IMG/VR virus record: IMGVR_UViG_3300044611_001318
Location: 40,179 to 104,178 of that record
Strand: one strand, 5' to 3'
Source: a virus
DNA length: 64,000 nucleotides
The position numbers and the translations under genes were made by a program. Under the pieces are notes generated by a model, which was given only the letters and a program-made list of their open reading frames with translations, made no database searches and was not told where the DNA came from. This document shows positions 42,454-51,938 of the stretch, piece by piece. The stretch's first letter is position 1, and every line of letters starts with the position of its first letter.

Positions 42454-44484
42454 ATGGCTTTAGGATTTCAAAATTGTTGTGACATTGAGGACTATTTTTA
42501 TGTAAATGGTATTCCTGGTTCTGTTTCAGAATATGAGATATATTATATTGAAACAACACAAGGTGATACGTTATGTGGAACATATGTTGAATTACCTGAA
42601 TTATTTTATGAACCTTTGGTTTATGATTTAGTTGGAATGACTGGACAAACAAGTTGTACTACTTGTAAATTATTAAATCCTTGTCCTACAGGTATTACTA
42701 TTGATTTTAGTAGTCAGAGTACAGGTATTTTTACAACAGTAAATGAATGTACTATTAAAACAATTTTTCCATTCTATGTTGAATGTGATAGTGTGTTCCC
42801 AACATTAGATGAGTCAACAACTGGTTCAGTTAGTTTATTTGTCACGGGTGGTACACCACCATATAGTTTTTACAGTGCGGGAACTGAAACTCAAATTGGT
42901 CAAGCTATAGAACCAACAAATAATACTTATTTGTTGTATACTGACGTTATACCTGGTACATATTCAACAACTGTTGTTGACTATTATGGTGATAATGTAC
43001 AAGATATTGACTGTGTTATTCCTGAACTACCTGATTATATTTATGCTGAGTGTCAGGTTACAAATCCAACTATTAATGGATTTAATGATGGTAGTTTAAC
43101 ATTGTATGTAACAGGTGGAACACCACCATATAATTACTATTATTCAGGTTCTTCAATAACATTACCACTTACTAATTTAAGTGCTGGGACGTACAACATT
43201 ACAGTTGTTGATAGTGGAGTTGGAATTTATTCACAAACTGCAACAACATCTTGTTTAGTTGAAAATCCTGCTGAAATAATTTATCCTAATAAATTATGTA
43301 TGAATTTTGATTATTGTGGTGTTGAATTTTATTTAAATTTTACAAGTGCGTCAACCTACAATTTAAGACCGTTATATACTCTTGATAATCCTTCTGAGAT
43401 TTCTGTCACAGGAATGAGTTTATTTTGGAATACAAGTTGGGTAAGTTCAGTTGAAAATCACAATTCACCATTACCAATACCAACACAATGTCAACAAGAA
43501 CAAACTTGTTCATTTACTATTCAAAATCCTTTTGCAATTAAACCACAAGACAGTGGTTGGTACGGTTCAGGTACATTTACACCTGGACCAAGTATATCAT
43601 CAATTATTGTAACTTCAGGTGTTTGTTCGGCGATAACACCAACATTAACAGTACAAGTTGAAAATTATTGTGATAATTCAACACAGTGTCAAGGAGGTGT
43701 AACTTTAATACCTAGCTCATCATTTGGTGGGCCATACACGTATTTTGTTGATGATGTTGAACAAAACTCACCTGTATTTTTTGGATTATGTAGTGGAGGT
43801 CACACGGCACAAGTAATAGATGGCGATGGTAATTTAAGTGATATTGTTTCATTTAATATTACATCAACAACACCCTCAACTATTGGTTATTCAAATTGTG
43901 TATTTTCTGCTGGAGATATTGTTAATTTAAATTCAGGTGGTAATAAAAAATGGAATTTTAAAACTGTAATATCTAATATACCGTCATCATGTCAACTAAT
44001 TGGTAAAGTTAGAATAACTTATCAATATCTTTTCTCAGGTGTGACGGCAAATATTGGAATATCTCCAATATTACCATCGGGTACTTGGAATTTAATTATT
44101 AACCAATTAACAACACAACCTGCGGTTGGTAATTGTCCGGCATATGTTATTTATACTCAAGTTTACGAGTCAACAAATTATACTATAAATGTGTTTTCAT
44201 CTACAATACAAATAAATAATTGTGGGTTCAGTTGGTTTTTTAATAATCCAGTAGGATTATGTACTAATAAAGATGTACGAGGTATTGTGACAGTTCAAAT
44301 GTATTCAATCACTCCTAGTGGAGCTCAGTGTTGTATAACTATACCTCCGACTTATACTATTGGAACGTCTACTGTCCATATTAGATATAATAAAACAACA
44401 CCGCCATCTGAAATTACATTAACTAATACAAGTCTTCTATGTAATCCAAGTACACCTTCACCACCGGCAGAAAACATACAATAA
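42454..44484 (+). CDS. Tail adhesin with SprB-like repeats
   Basis: The product has 676 residues. Residues 1-85 are a Cys-rich N-terminal domain (FQNCCDIEDYFYVNG ... CTTCKLLNPC) also found at the start of the minus-strand gene 47380-49854 (GCCSGTTF ... [10 protein letters not shown]). Residues about 105-275 hold two SprB-type repeats (GSVSLFVTGGTPPYSFYSAG, GSLTLYVTGGTPPYNYYYSG, with GTYNITVVD). The remaining 400 residues are beta-rich with many cysteines and no named domain. It is likely an elongated tail adhesin. Confidence 0.7.
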   Translation: MALGFQNCCDIEDYFYVNGIPGSVSEYEIYYIETTQGDTLCGTYVELPELFYEPLVYDLVGMTGQTSCTTCKLLNPCPTGITIDFSSQSTGIFTTVNECTIKTIFPFYVECDSVFPTLDESTTGSVSLFVTGGTPPYSFYSAGTETQIGQAIEPTNNTYLLYTDVIPGTYSTTVVDYYGDNVQDIDCVIPELPDYIYAECQVTNPTINGFNDGSLTLYVTGGTPPYNYYYSGSSITLPLTNLSAGTYNITVVDSGVGIYSQTATTSCLVENPAEIIYPNKLCMNFDYCGVEFYLNFTSASTYNLRPLYTLDNPSEISVTGMSLFWNTSWVSSVENHNSPLPIPTQCQQEQTCSFTIQNPFAIKPQDSGWYGSGTFTPGPSISSIIVTSGVCSAITPTLTVQVENYCDNSTQCQGGVTLIPSSSFGGPYTYFVDDVEQNSPVFFGLCSGGHTAQVIDGDGNLSDIVSFNITSTTPSTIGYSNCVFSAGDIVNLNSGGNKKWNFKTVISNIPSSCQLIGKVRITYQYLFSGVTANIGISPILPSGTWNLIINQLTTQPAVGNCPAYVIYTQVYESTNYTINVFSSTIQINNCGFSWFFNNPVGLCTNKDVRGIVTVQMYSITPSGAQCCITIPPTYTIGTSTVHIRYNKTTPPSEITLTNTSLLCNPSTPSPPAENIQ

Positions 44485-44498
44485 AAATGAAACGAAGA

Positions 44499-44505
44499 TA
44501 ATTAT
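44499..44505 (+). promoter_or_regulatory. Candidate late promoter element, TAATTAT variant
   Basis: TAATTAT in the context GATAATTAT ends five bases before ATG 44511. Confidence 0.4.
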
Positions 44506-44510
44506 AAACA

Positions 44511-46682
44511 ATGGGATATATTATAAAAGAAAATCAAGGATTATTAATTACAAGATTAACGGACACTGGACGTAAAAAAATATCTGAAGGTAATTTTAAT
44601 GTTTCTTATTTTCAAATTGGAGACAGTGAGGTTAATTATACCTCAATTGCAAATTACGATATATCTAGTTTTCAAATACTTGAACCATCATATAACGCTC
44701 AAAATTCAACAGGAGTTCCTAACTCAACTAAAAATAATGTTAAATATCCTTTTTATTTACAAGGCTCTTCAGGGTTAACTTATGGTATTCCATTTATGGC
44801 ATCTTCGGATGAGTCAGTATTTAATACTGCGTCACCTAACGGTTTCTTTGTAACCGCGAGTACTGCATCTACTTGTTTTAGTCCTTATCATACAAGTGCA
44901 TACACTTACAACTCACAATATGTTGTTAATTTATCAGGATTAACTGGTAACACTTCAGTTTTAACACTTATTTCCAATCCTTGTCCTGATTCTGTATCAG
45001 CGACAACTATTTCTGCGGGAACTCTTGTAACTATTTTTATGAGTGGTGGAAGTTCATGTGGATGTATCGATTCTTGTTATCCTGTATTAACTTACCAAGT
45101 TCAGAGTTGGAATTCAGGAACAACACAACTTGTTGTTGATAGACTATTACCTAATTTATCAGGTAATACTGGTCAAGCTAGATTATTTTTCTACCCATCA
45201 GGTATGACAGGTTATGATTTACCGACACCTATGAACTATTGGAGTGATAGTGTTATTAATTATGAATCAGTTTGTACACCTGAAGATGGGTTAGTTAAAA
45301 TTTGGAATATGAATATTCCGTGGTCTGAAAGTCCTGCGGGATTAATTTCGACATTATATAGTCAATATGGTGAATTTGGTTCCAAAGATTATATCAGTAC
45401 AAAAGAATACTACGGATATATGTCGTCAAGTGGACAAACAGATACATCAGGTGTTACATATTATAATTCATACGGTGAACAAATATTAGTGACCCCTGAA
45501 GAACAAAAAGCAATTTCAATTGTTCACTACACAAACAATACAATAATTAATTTTTATGGTGAAAAATTTGCTTGTGAAGCATATGACACAACAAATCCTG
45601 GTGATACAGGACAAGCAAGAAATTTTACAATTAACCTGCCTTGGTTAATGTGGCATAAAAATCCAATTAGTTGTTGTAGTGGTGAAACATTTTGGATTGA
45701 CCCACCTGGATTTAATGGGTACGATTTATTAACACCATACTATATTCAATCAAATGAAAATCTTGATATGAATAATCCGGGTATTAGATATTTTCATTTA
45801 TATGATACTCACCCAAATCCTGATGGACGACCAAGTAGGGTTGGTAAAGTATTTCCTGATGATAAGGTAATTGTTTTTGATGATGAGGAAATTATTGCCG
45901 CAATGACTTATGTTGCTAATAGAAACTATACACTACCTGCCCCAAAACTTGGATATAGTGCACCTGGACTTTGTAACGATACATCAACTGATGGATTACT
46001 TGATAATGATAACCAATGTGTGTGGGTAACTTATGGTTTTGATGGGCCTTGGACTGGAATGCATTGTAATTATTATCAGAAAATAATTGGCCCTGTAACA
46101 GGTTGTAGTTTAACTGAACAAAACGTAACAGTTAAATTCGGAAATGAATTTAAATGTATGAAAACAGGTACTACACAAGGATTTTCAGCGACTGACTTTT
46201 ACATTTTAGCACAAACAGGAACAACATCACAGAATAGACCTAATCCAAATAATTGGGTTAGAATGAATTATTCTACCGCATTATCAGGTGGTTATATTAA
46301 TCCATCAGGTCTTACGGCAACAACATTTACAATTACACCTACAACTTATGCTAATGGAACAACATATAATTTAGGTAATCAATTAGAGTTACCAACTATT
46401 AGTAGTAGTTCATCAACATTATATTTTGGTGATGAATATTTCTTCTACGGGAATGTTAATACTGATATTCAGGCAACAATTTACGAAATGAGATATCTTA
46501 TAAATTTACCTAACGCACAATTTGTAAATTCATCAAATCCTACTTGGACACAAGGTATAACTCCTTATATGTCTGAAATAGGATTATATGACGCTAATAA
46601 AAACTTACTTGTATTATCTAAATTCCAATCACCTCAAGTTAGACAAGGTATACAACAAGCGGTTGTTAAGTTAGATTTCTAA
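44511..46682 (+). CDS. Large virion structural protein, tail/fibre attachment candidate
   Basis: The product has 723 residues. The N-terminus (YIIKENQGLLITRLTDTGRK, then ISEGNFNVSYFQIGDSEVNY) looks like the conserved opening of a phage virion protein that attaches to the tail ('lTd.Gr..ia.g.l....f..GDs.V.y'). The middle and C-terminal parts are beta-rich with repeated Trp and Pro turns. Near the C-terminus, EYFFYGNVNTDIQATIYEMR and SEIGLYDANKNLLVLSKFQS resemble tail-collar or fibre-connector proteins, in which the last segment describes orientation of strands near the trimer base. I cannot name the family. It closes the plus-strand tail module. Confidence 0.65.
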   Translation: MGYIIKENQGLLITRLTDTGRKKISEGNFNVSYFQIGDSEVNYTSIANYDISSFQILEPSYNAQNSTGVPNSTKNNVKYPFYLQGSSGLTYGIPFMASSDESVFNTASPNGFFVTASTASTCFSPYHTSAYTYNSQYVVNLSGLTGNTSVLTLISNPCPDSVSATTISAGTLVTIFMSGGSSCGCIDSCYPVLTYQVQSWNSGTTQLVVDRLLPNLSGNTGQARLFFYPSGMTGYDLPTPMNYWSDSVINYESVCTPEDGLVKIWNMNIPWSESPAGLISTLYSQYGEFGSKDYISTKEYYGYMSSSGQTDTSGVTYYNSYGEQILVTPEEQKAISIVHYTNNTIINFYGEKFACEAYDTTNPGDTGQARNFTINLPWLMWHKNPISCCSGETFWIDPPGFNGYDLLTPYYIQSNENLDMNNPGIRYFHLYDTHPNPDGRPSRVGKVFPDDKVIVFDDEEIIAAMTYVANRNYTLPAPKLGYSAPGLCNDTSTDGLLDNDNQCVWVTYGFDGPWTGMHCNYYQKIIGPVTGCSLTEQNVTVKFGNEFKCMKTGTTQGFSATDFYILAQTGTTSQNRPNPNNWVRMNYSTALSGGYINPSGLTATTFTITPTTYANGTTYNLGNQLELPTISSSSSTLYFGDEYFFYGNVNTDIQATIYEMRYLINLPNAQFVNSSNPTWTQGITPYMSEIGLYDANKNLLVLSKFQSPQVRQGIQQAVVKLDF

Positions 46683-46708
46683 ATTATTTACAATTAAGTT
46701 AATTAATT

Positions 46709-46735
46709 TAATATTATGACTAATAACTAATATTA
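46709..46735 (+). promoter_or_regulatory. Pair of TAATATTA palindromes, possible operator
   Basis: Two identical 8-base palindromes TAATATTA lie at 46709-46716 and 46728-46735, 19 bases apart, immediately upstream of ATG 46739. Spacing near two helical turns suggests a dimeric regulator site. High AT content makes chance occurrence possible. Confidence 0.25.
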
Positions 46736-46738
46736 GAT

Positions 46739-47332
46739 ATGGCAAAAAGTATTAAAAATTCACCTAAAATTTTGGGTTTAGACGTTTCAACCAAAACAAT
46801 TGGTGTAGCATTGTTTGATTTATCTTCAAGGGATTTATTGGAATTAACTCATGTTTCACCACAACCAAAACCAACACCTGAAACCAAGATTGAGGAAATG
46901 TTATTAAAATCTGCAACATTCAGAAAGAAATTGGAGGAATACAAAGGAGTTGGTGTCGTTAGATGTGTAATTGAAGAACCTTTGTTGAATAGTAATAATG
47001 CTTATACTATCGGAACACTATTGAGATATAATACATTGATTACTAAAGAAGTTTATGATGTGTTGGGTATTGTTCCTGAATATGTTTCAACATATAACTC
47101 AAGAAAAGAAGCGTGGCCTGAATTGGTAAAGAAAAACGAGAAAGGTAAATATGTTTTGTTTGGAGGTTATCCTAAAGATTGTGATAAAAAGATGATTATA
47201 TGGGAACTTGTTGCTAAAAGAGAACCTCAAATTAATTGGTTGTATACAAGAAACAATACATTAAAGAAAGAAAACTTTGATATGACAGATGCTTATACTG
47301 TTGTATTAAGTTATCTAAATGCTAAAAAATAA
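46739..47332 (+). CDS. RuvC-like Holliday junction resolvase
   Basis: This 197-residue protein has an RNase H fold of the RuvC type. It opens with KILGLDVSTKTIGVALFD, where Asp15 is the first catalytic acid; RCVIEEPLLNSNN provides Glu79/Glu80; and NFDMTDAYTVVLSYL near the C-terminus provides Asp181/Asp184. It would cut Holliday and other branched junctions before packaging, the role played by gp49 (a different fold) in T4. It stands alone, with its own upstream region containing a pair of palindromes and a terminator after it, between the tail module and the minus-strand adhesins. Confidence 0.82.
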   Translation: MAKSIKNSPKILGLDVSTKTIGVALFDLSSRDLLELTHVSPQPKPTPETKIEEMLLKSATFRKKLEEYKGVGVVRCVIEEPLLNSNNAYTIGTLLRYNTLITKEVYDVLGIVPEYVSTYNSRKEAWPELVKKNEKGKYVLFGGYPKDCDKKMIIWELVAKREPQINWLYTRNNTLKKENFDMTDAYTVVLSYLNAKK

Positions 47333-47354
47333 TAAGATTTTTATTTTAAAATTT

Positions 47355-47378
47355 AAGGTGTCGTTTGACACCTTTTTT
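47355..47378 (+). terminator. Intrinsic terminator between convergent genes
   Basis: An 8-bp stem (AAGGTGTC at 47355-47362 with GACACCTT at 47367-47374) and GTTT loop are followed by a T run to 47378. It ends the resolvase transcript. It lies 1-2 bases from the stop of the minus-strand adhesin gene and, in that direction, is followed by AAATTTTAAAAT, so it may act both ways. Confidence 0.85.
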
Positions 47379-47379
47379 G

Positions 47380-49854
47380 TTATGTACATAATACCACTAC
47401 ACTACCTGATATACCATTACTTGCATAAACTTTAGTAGTTGTGGTATCATAATCAATACCTGATGCTCCACCACCAATACTACTTATTGTTTTAACAACT
47501 GTATTAGTTGTTGTGTTAATTACACTTATAGTAGAATCAAATGAATTTGTAACATATAATCTATTAGACGAATCTATTGTCATATCATATGGAGCACTAC
47601 CCACTGAAATTGTTGAACCTGTTGATAATGTTATTGTGTTAACAGGGACAATTAAATCACTATTTTGAAGTGCTACGTACACTGTATTATTTGATATATT
47701 GACTTTACATGTTCTTGGATATAACGAACCTGGTAAACCAACAAACGAAACTGTTGAAATTACAGTATTTGTGAATACATCAATAACTGACATAGTGTTG
47801 TCGTTAGCATTTGGTACAAATACTCGACCTAATGTTGGGTCAAATGATGGGTTAATTGGAGCATTACCAACAGATATTGTTGATGTTATTGTGTTAGTTA
47901 AAGTGTTAATTACGCTAACATTTGCAGTATTAAAGTTTGTCACATACATTTGATTATTAATAGAATCAAAACATATTCCTACTGGACCACCCGCACCAAT
48001 AATTGTTGTTATTGGTGAATTTGTGTCACCATCTAATACGACAATAGTTGATGAATTATAATATGTGATATAAATATTGTTATTCAAAGTATCTAGAGCC
48101 ATTCCTTGAGGACCAATTTGTCCTGTTGAAATACTCAAATATGATGTATTATTTGTTTTGTCAATAACTTCAATATTGTTGAAAGGTGTGCTTGAAACAT
48201 ATGCGTAATCTGTTGATGGGTTTGATAACATATTATATAATGTGAAACCAGGTGTTATTGAAATTGTTGTTGTAACAAATGGACAATAAGGTGTTGTTGT
48301 TGGTGTCGGAGTAGGTGTTGGAGTAGGCGTTGCAGTTGTAACTGGGATACAAAATTCACAATCAAATAAATTACCACTCTCAATAGATTGGAGTGTGTTA
48401 GTAGGTGAACCTAAAATATCTGAATTGTAAGTTACACAAACAGATTTAAAGTCAATCACAGCACTAAATGTTGAACCTGTGTTAAACGGTATTATTTCAC
48501 CAACAATATATTTTTCGGGTGAGTTACAATCCAAAAGTAATTTTGAATATAAACTTGTAAATTTAGATGAGAATGTATCATAAGATACTGAACCACTTAC
48601 AACAACACTTTTAACAGCATTTGTTGGAGTAACACTTGGTGTTGGTGAAGGACCTGGATAACTGTAATTAACACCACTAAACGATAATGATTTACCGTTA
48701 CACAATGGTGTAGGTGTTGGGGTAGTTGTTGGTGTTAATGTCGGTGTTATACTAGGTGTTGGTGTTGGAGTTGCTCCTGAAGTAATATTACAATCAAATA
48801 CTGCTGTAAAATCAAAAGTATTACATGCGTCAGTGTTTGATGGTGTTGGTGTAGGACATGAAGACCCAAAATATGTTACGTCTAAATCAGGACAAACAGT
48901 ATTACTTCCTGTTGGACCAAATAATTTACACTCACCATTTACACAAGTTGATAAACACCACTTTGTTTCACCAGTGTTGTAATATATGTAATAAGGATTA
49001 GTTACGTCTGGCTTATAAAAAACATTTCTTCCTCCAAATACTCCATAGTTGTAATAAGTTCCATCATAATTTGTATAACCGTCTAAATTTGTGAATACAC
49101 AATAACTTGATTGAGGACATGCGGTATAAGTTGGCGTTGCCGTTGGTGTTGTTGAAGGTGTTTGTGAAATACTTGGTGTTGGCGTATTACAAAATGTTGG
49201 TAGTGGGGTCTTTGTAATTGTTGGAGTTGGAGTTGTGGTTGGTGTTATTGATAATGTAGGGGTTGGAGTTGATGTTGTTGTCGGTGATGGTGTAATAGTT
49301 GGTGTAATACTTGGAGTAGGTGTAACCGTTCTTGTTGGAGTATGTGTTGGAGTAATACTTGGAGTTGGAGTATTTGTTGAGGTAACGGTAACTGTTGGTG
49401 TTATGGTTGGAGTAATACTTGGTGTTGGTGTTATGGTTGGTGTAACACTTGATGTTGGTGTTTGAGTTTGTGTTTTTGTTGGAGTATTTGTTGGTGTTTT
49501 TGTTGGAGTGGTACTTGGTGTAACAGTTTTTGTTGGAGTGTTTGTTGGTGTTTTTGTTGGAGTAGCACTTGGTGCAGGTGTTGAAGTAGGTGTTGGTGTT
49601 GGGCCAGGAACACAAGGGTTCACGGTTGTACATGCGGTACAAGATGAATATGATGTTAAATTTATTGTTAATATGTTATAGATTGGAGTACCTGTAACAA
49701 ATCCTGTTGTTAAATGTTGAGAACAACCTGAATAAAAATCAGTCTCCAAATAATAAGAGTTTCCGACAGTAAATGTTCCTGCAGAGTAAGTTGATTGAAT
49801 TTGAAACGTAGTTCCACTACAACAACCTGAAAATGAATACCAACTTAAAGCCAA
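47380..49854 (-). CDS. Tail adhesin with Thr-Pro linkers and YVTN-type beta-propeller (TTG start)
   Basis: The product has 824 residues and lies on the minus strand, opposite to its neighbours. The start is TTG at 49854, supported by alignment with the ATG-started paralogue at 42454 (MALSW against MALGF) and by the lack of any Met for several hundred residues. Residues 1-85 are the shared Cys-rich domain. Residues about 86-218 are a long Thr-Pro linker, with shorter linkers near 360 and 505. Residues about 525-824 form a YVTN-type beta-propeller: repeated blocks such as [37 protein letters not shown] and [20 protein letters not shown]. Such propellers occur in surface-layer and cell-surface proteins. 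It is presumably a host-binding tail protein. Confidence 0.75.
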   Translation of the reverse strand: MALSWYSFSGCCSGTTFQIQSTYSAGTFTVGNSYYLETDFYSGCSQHLTTGFVTGTPIYNILTINLTSYSSCTACTTVNPCVPGPTPTPTSTPAPSATPTKTPTNTPTKTVTPSTTPTKTPTNTPTKTQTQTPTSSVTPTITPTPSITPTITPTVTVTSTNTPTPSITPTHTPTRTVTPTPSITPTITPSPTTTSTPTPTLSITPTTTPTPTITKTPLPTFCNTPTPSISQTPSTTPTATPTYTACPQSSYCVFTNLDGYTNYDGTYYNYGVFGGRNVFYKPDVTNPYYIYYNTGETKWCLSTCVNGECKLFGPTGSNTVCPDLDVTYFGSSCPTPTPSNTDACNTFDFTAVFDCNITSGATPTPTPSITPTLTPTTTPTPTPLCNGKSLSFSGVNYSYPGPSPTPSVTPTNAVKSVVVSGSVSYDTFSSKFTSLYSKLLLDCNSPEKYIVGEIIPFNTGSTFSAVIDFKSVCVTYNSDILGSPTNTLQSIESGNLFDCEFCIPVTTATPTPTPTPTPTTTPYCPFVTTTISITPGFTLYNMLSNPSTDYAYVSSTPFNNIEVIDKTNNTSYLSISTGQIGPQGMALDTLNNNIYITYYNSSTIVVLDGDTNSPITTIIGAGGPVGICFDSINNQMYVTNFNTANVSVINTLTNTITSTISVGNAPINPSFDPTLGRVFVPNANDNTMSVIDVFTNTVISTVSFVGLPGSLYPRTCKVNISNNTVYVALQNSDLIVPVNTITLSTGSTISVGSAPYDMTIDSSNRLYVTNSFDSTISVINTTTNTVVKTISSIGGGASGIDYDTTTTKVYASNGISGSVVVLCT

Positions 49855-49858
49855 TTTT

Positions 49859-50080
49859 TTATATACTTGTGCAACCTGTTATTATGCAACCATTTGCATC
49901 TACAACCTTCATACAATAGTGTGAAAACATTTCTATTGGAGAAGGTACTGTAAAATTATATGGTAAACTACCACTTCCAATACTTGTAATATAATAACAT
50001 GGACTACCACCTGAAAGACATATATAAACGTCAAACGGAGTGGAACCTGTAATATTATTAACCGTAATTGTTGTTGGCAT
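49859..50080 (-). CDS. Small adhesin-like module (stand-alone), minus strand
   Basis: This 73-residue protein is paralogous to the 42186 gene and the N-terminus of the 19059 gene ([24 protein letters not shown]). It is followed after 4 bases by the propeller adhesin, mirroring the plus-strand pair at 42186 and 42454, which also places this small module just before a Cys-rich-domain adhesin. A TATTTAT motif ends 5 bases before its ATG, so the pair has its own late promoter. Confidence 0.65.
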   Translation of the reverse strand: MPTTITVNNITGSTPFDVYICLSGGSPCYYITSIGSGSLPYNFTVPSPIEMFSHYCMKVVDANGCIITGCTSI

Positions 50081-50085
50081 ATGAT

Positions 50086-50092
50086 ATAAATA
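50086..50092 (-). promoter_or_regulatory. Candidate late promoter element TATTTAT, minus strand
   Basis: Read on the minus strand, TATTTAT ends five bases before the ATG at 50080. This copy shows that the motif follows gene orientation and keeps its spacing. Confidence 0.5.
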
Positions 50093-50117
50093 TAAAAGGG
50101 ATTAAAACTTTGTGAAG

Positions 50118-50149
50118 TTTGACAACAATAAGTTTTTATCTTATTATTA
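50118..50149 (+). promoter_or_regulatory. Candidate early/middle promoter for primase operon
   Basis: TTTGACA (50118-50124) is followed, 20 bases after the TTG, by TATTATTA (50142-50149). This also reads as TTGACA-N17-TATTAT. The -10 element ends five bases before ATG 50155. It diverges from the minus-strand late promoter. Confidence 0.5.
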
Positions 50150-50154
50150 AGGTA

Positions 50155-51051
50155 ATGGACGAAGACGAAATTTTACTTGAAATTATTAGGGACTTATTTG
50201 GTAAAGAGAAACATTATTATGCTTCCAAAGGTCAGATTTCAATAAATTGTCCGTATTGTGATGAGGGTAGAAACAAAGGTAACCTTGAAATTAATATCAA
50301 CGAACACGTATATAAATGCTGGTCGTGTTCAGACTCAAATGGAACACACGGAGTTTTAGGTAAGTTAATTGATATTTTTGGAACCAAAAACCAAAAGAAA
50401 ACTTACGATATATTTAAACCCGAAGAACATAAGTCAAAACATGTTGAACTAAAAAAGTTAAAACTTCCCAAAGAATTTATTTCAATTAAAGATGCTAATC
50501 CCCTTCATATACCACACAGAGAAGTTTTAAAATATATTAAAACACGTGGTATTACTGATGAGATGATTGATAAGTTTAATATTGGATTTGCAACCGATGG
50601 TGACTACGGAGGTAGGATTATTATACCTTCATATGGTATGGACGATGAGATTAACTACTTCATATCAAGGGCGTGGTTTAAAACGAAGAACAAGTATAAA
50701 AATCCTGAATACCCAAAGGAAACAATTATATTCAACGAGAAGTTGATTGATTGGGAAAAACCAATTTACCTATGTGAGGGTGCTATTGACGGGTTCTTTA
50801 CACCCAATCCAGTTGTTCTACTTGGGAAGGTATTACATGAATTATTGTTTGAAACGATATATACCAAGGCTAAGTCAGATGTTATTATATGTTTGGATGC
50901 TGATGCTTGGAAAGATGCTCAAAAACTTTACAACCAACTAAATGGTGGGAAGTTAAGGGGACGAGTGAAGATTCTAAAATTACCAAAAGACTCTGATATT
51001 GCAGATTTGAAAGGTAAGATAGATGATTATTTTTATGAAATGAGTTATTAA
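50155..51051 (+). CDS. DNA primase (DnaG/T4 gp61-like)
   Basis: This 298-residue protein starts at ATG 50155; a TTG at 50119 lies inside the promoter. The N-terminal zinc ribbon has Cys32, Cys35, Cys55 and Cys58 (CPYC and CWSC), which recognises template DNA. The TOPRIM catalytic core has Glu208 in PIYLCEGAIDG and Asp248/Asp250 in VIICLDADAWKDA. It synthesises RNA primers for lagging-strand replication. At about 300 residues it lacks a fused helicase and is similar in size to T4 gp61 (342 residues), so a separate helicase must be encoded elsewhere. It heads a block of replication/recombination genes with spacing of 1-31 bases. Confidence 0.88.
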   Translation: MDEDEILLEIIRDLFGKEKHYYASKGQISINCPYCDEGRNKGNLEININEHVYKCWSCSDSNGTHGVLGKLIDIFGTKNQKKTYDIFKPEEHKSKHVELKKLKLPKEFISIKDANPLHIPHREVLKYIKTRGITDEMIDKFNIGFATDGDYGGRIIIPSYGMDDEINYFISRAWFKTKNKYKNPEYPKETIIFNEKLIDWEKPIYLCEGAIDGFFTPNPVVLLGKVLHELLFETIYTKAKSDVIICLDADAWKDAQKLYNQLNGGKLRGRVKILKLPKDSDIADLKGKIDDYFYEMSY

Positions 51052-51052
51052 A

Positions 51053-51907
51053 ATGGAATTAAAAGAAATTGCTTTAGAATTACGAGAAATTTTAGAGAAC
51101 AAAAGACAAGAGTTGGAGTTAACCTTTATTGAGGATACCCACACGTATTTTATGAAAGATGTGGATGGTGTTGTTAAAAACAATTTCCCATCAGTATCAA
51201 AGGTGTTGAAGAAGTTTTACCCTGAGTTTCCAACTGACGAAGCTGCTGAAAGGAAATCAAAAGGAAACCCTGTAATTAAACAATCACTGATTGAAGAATG
51301 GGCAGCCGCTGGTGATTATTCTACCAATATGGGTAGTAGGGTTCACTTCTTTTTGGAGAAGAAGTTGATTGAAAGTAGTGGAAGTTATAAAGAAGTCCGT
51401 CAACCAATTTTTGATTGTGATGTTACACAGATTCTAAAGGGTGATAGTATGATTACCGCTGGTTCCAAATTTCTAAAACTAATGAAGGAACGTGAAGTTG
51501 TTTTGTTGGATACAGAGATTGTTTTGGGTCATCCTGAATTAGGATATACGGGACAACCCGATAAGGTGTGGTTGGTGATAAACAAGAAGAAAGATGGGTT
51601 TGGGTTATTAATAACTGACTGGAAGACAAACAAACCTAAAAACTTTGAAAGTAATAGTTTTACAAAACCTATGTATAAACCATTCCAAAACCTACCAAAT
51701 ACCGCTCTTGGACACTACTATGTTCAACTACCTTTATACGGTAAGTTAATCTTAAAAATGTTGGAAGGAACAAAATACGAAAACATGAAATTATATGGAT
51801 GTATTGTCGTATTATTGCAAGAGGATTCAGAGTTCAAAGAGTTCAGAGTACCACAAGATGTGATAGATACTGTGATGACTATGAATGTAAAAGACTATCT
51901 GAATTGA
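51053..51907 (+). CDS. PD-(D/E)XK nuclease (RecB/Cas4-like exonuclease fold)
   Basis: This 284-residue protein shows the motifs of the PD-(D/E)XK superfamily: an N-terminal helical MGSRVHFFLEKKLIES with the G-x-x-x-H signature (residues about 93-108), GYTGQPDKVWLV with the first catalytic Asp, and LLITDWKTNK with the D-W-K triad. A tyrosine-rich YYVQLPLYGKLI follows, matching the 'Q...Y' motif IV of RecB-type nucleases. Length and layout are like phage single-domain exonucleases that process DNA ends in recombination. It follows the primase by 1 base. Confidence 0.8.
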   Translation: MELKEIALELREILENKRQELELTFIEDTHTYFMKDVDGVVKNNFPSVSKVLKKFYPEFPTDEAAERKSKGNPVIKQSLIEEWAAAGDYSTNMGSRVHFFLEKKLIESSGSYKEVRQPIFDCDVTQILKGDSMITAGSKFLKLMKEREVVLLDTEIVLGHPELGYTGQPDKVWLVINKKKDGFGLLITDWKTNKPKNFESNSFTKPMYKPFQNLPNTALGHYYVQLPLYGKLILKMLEGTKYENMKLYGCIVVLLQEDSEFKEFRVPQDVIDTVMTMNVKDYLN

Positions 51908-51934
51908 CAACAAACAAAAAAAATACTATATTTG
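51904..51934 (+). promoter_or_regulatory. Bacteroidota-type promoter
   Basis: TTG (51904-51906, within TTGACA) is followed after 20 bases by TATATTTG (51927-51934), a full match to TAnnTTTG. The element ends four bases before ATG 51939, so the transcript would be leaderless or nearly so. It drives 51939 and the gp47/gp46 genes downstream. Confidence 0.75.
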
Positions 51935-51938
51935 AACT

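Noticed and set aside
47380-50080. Invertible tail-adhesin cassette (phase variation)
   Set aside because: The reversed orientation suggested a DNA-inversion switch, but I saw no matching inverted repeats at the two edges and no invertase gene in the window.
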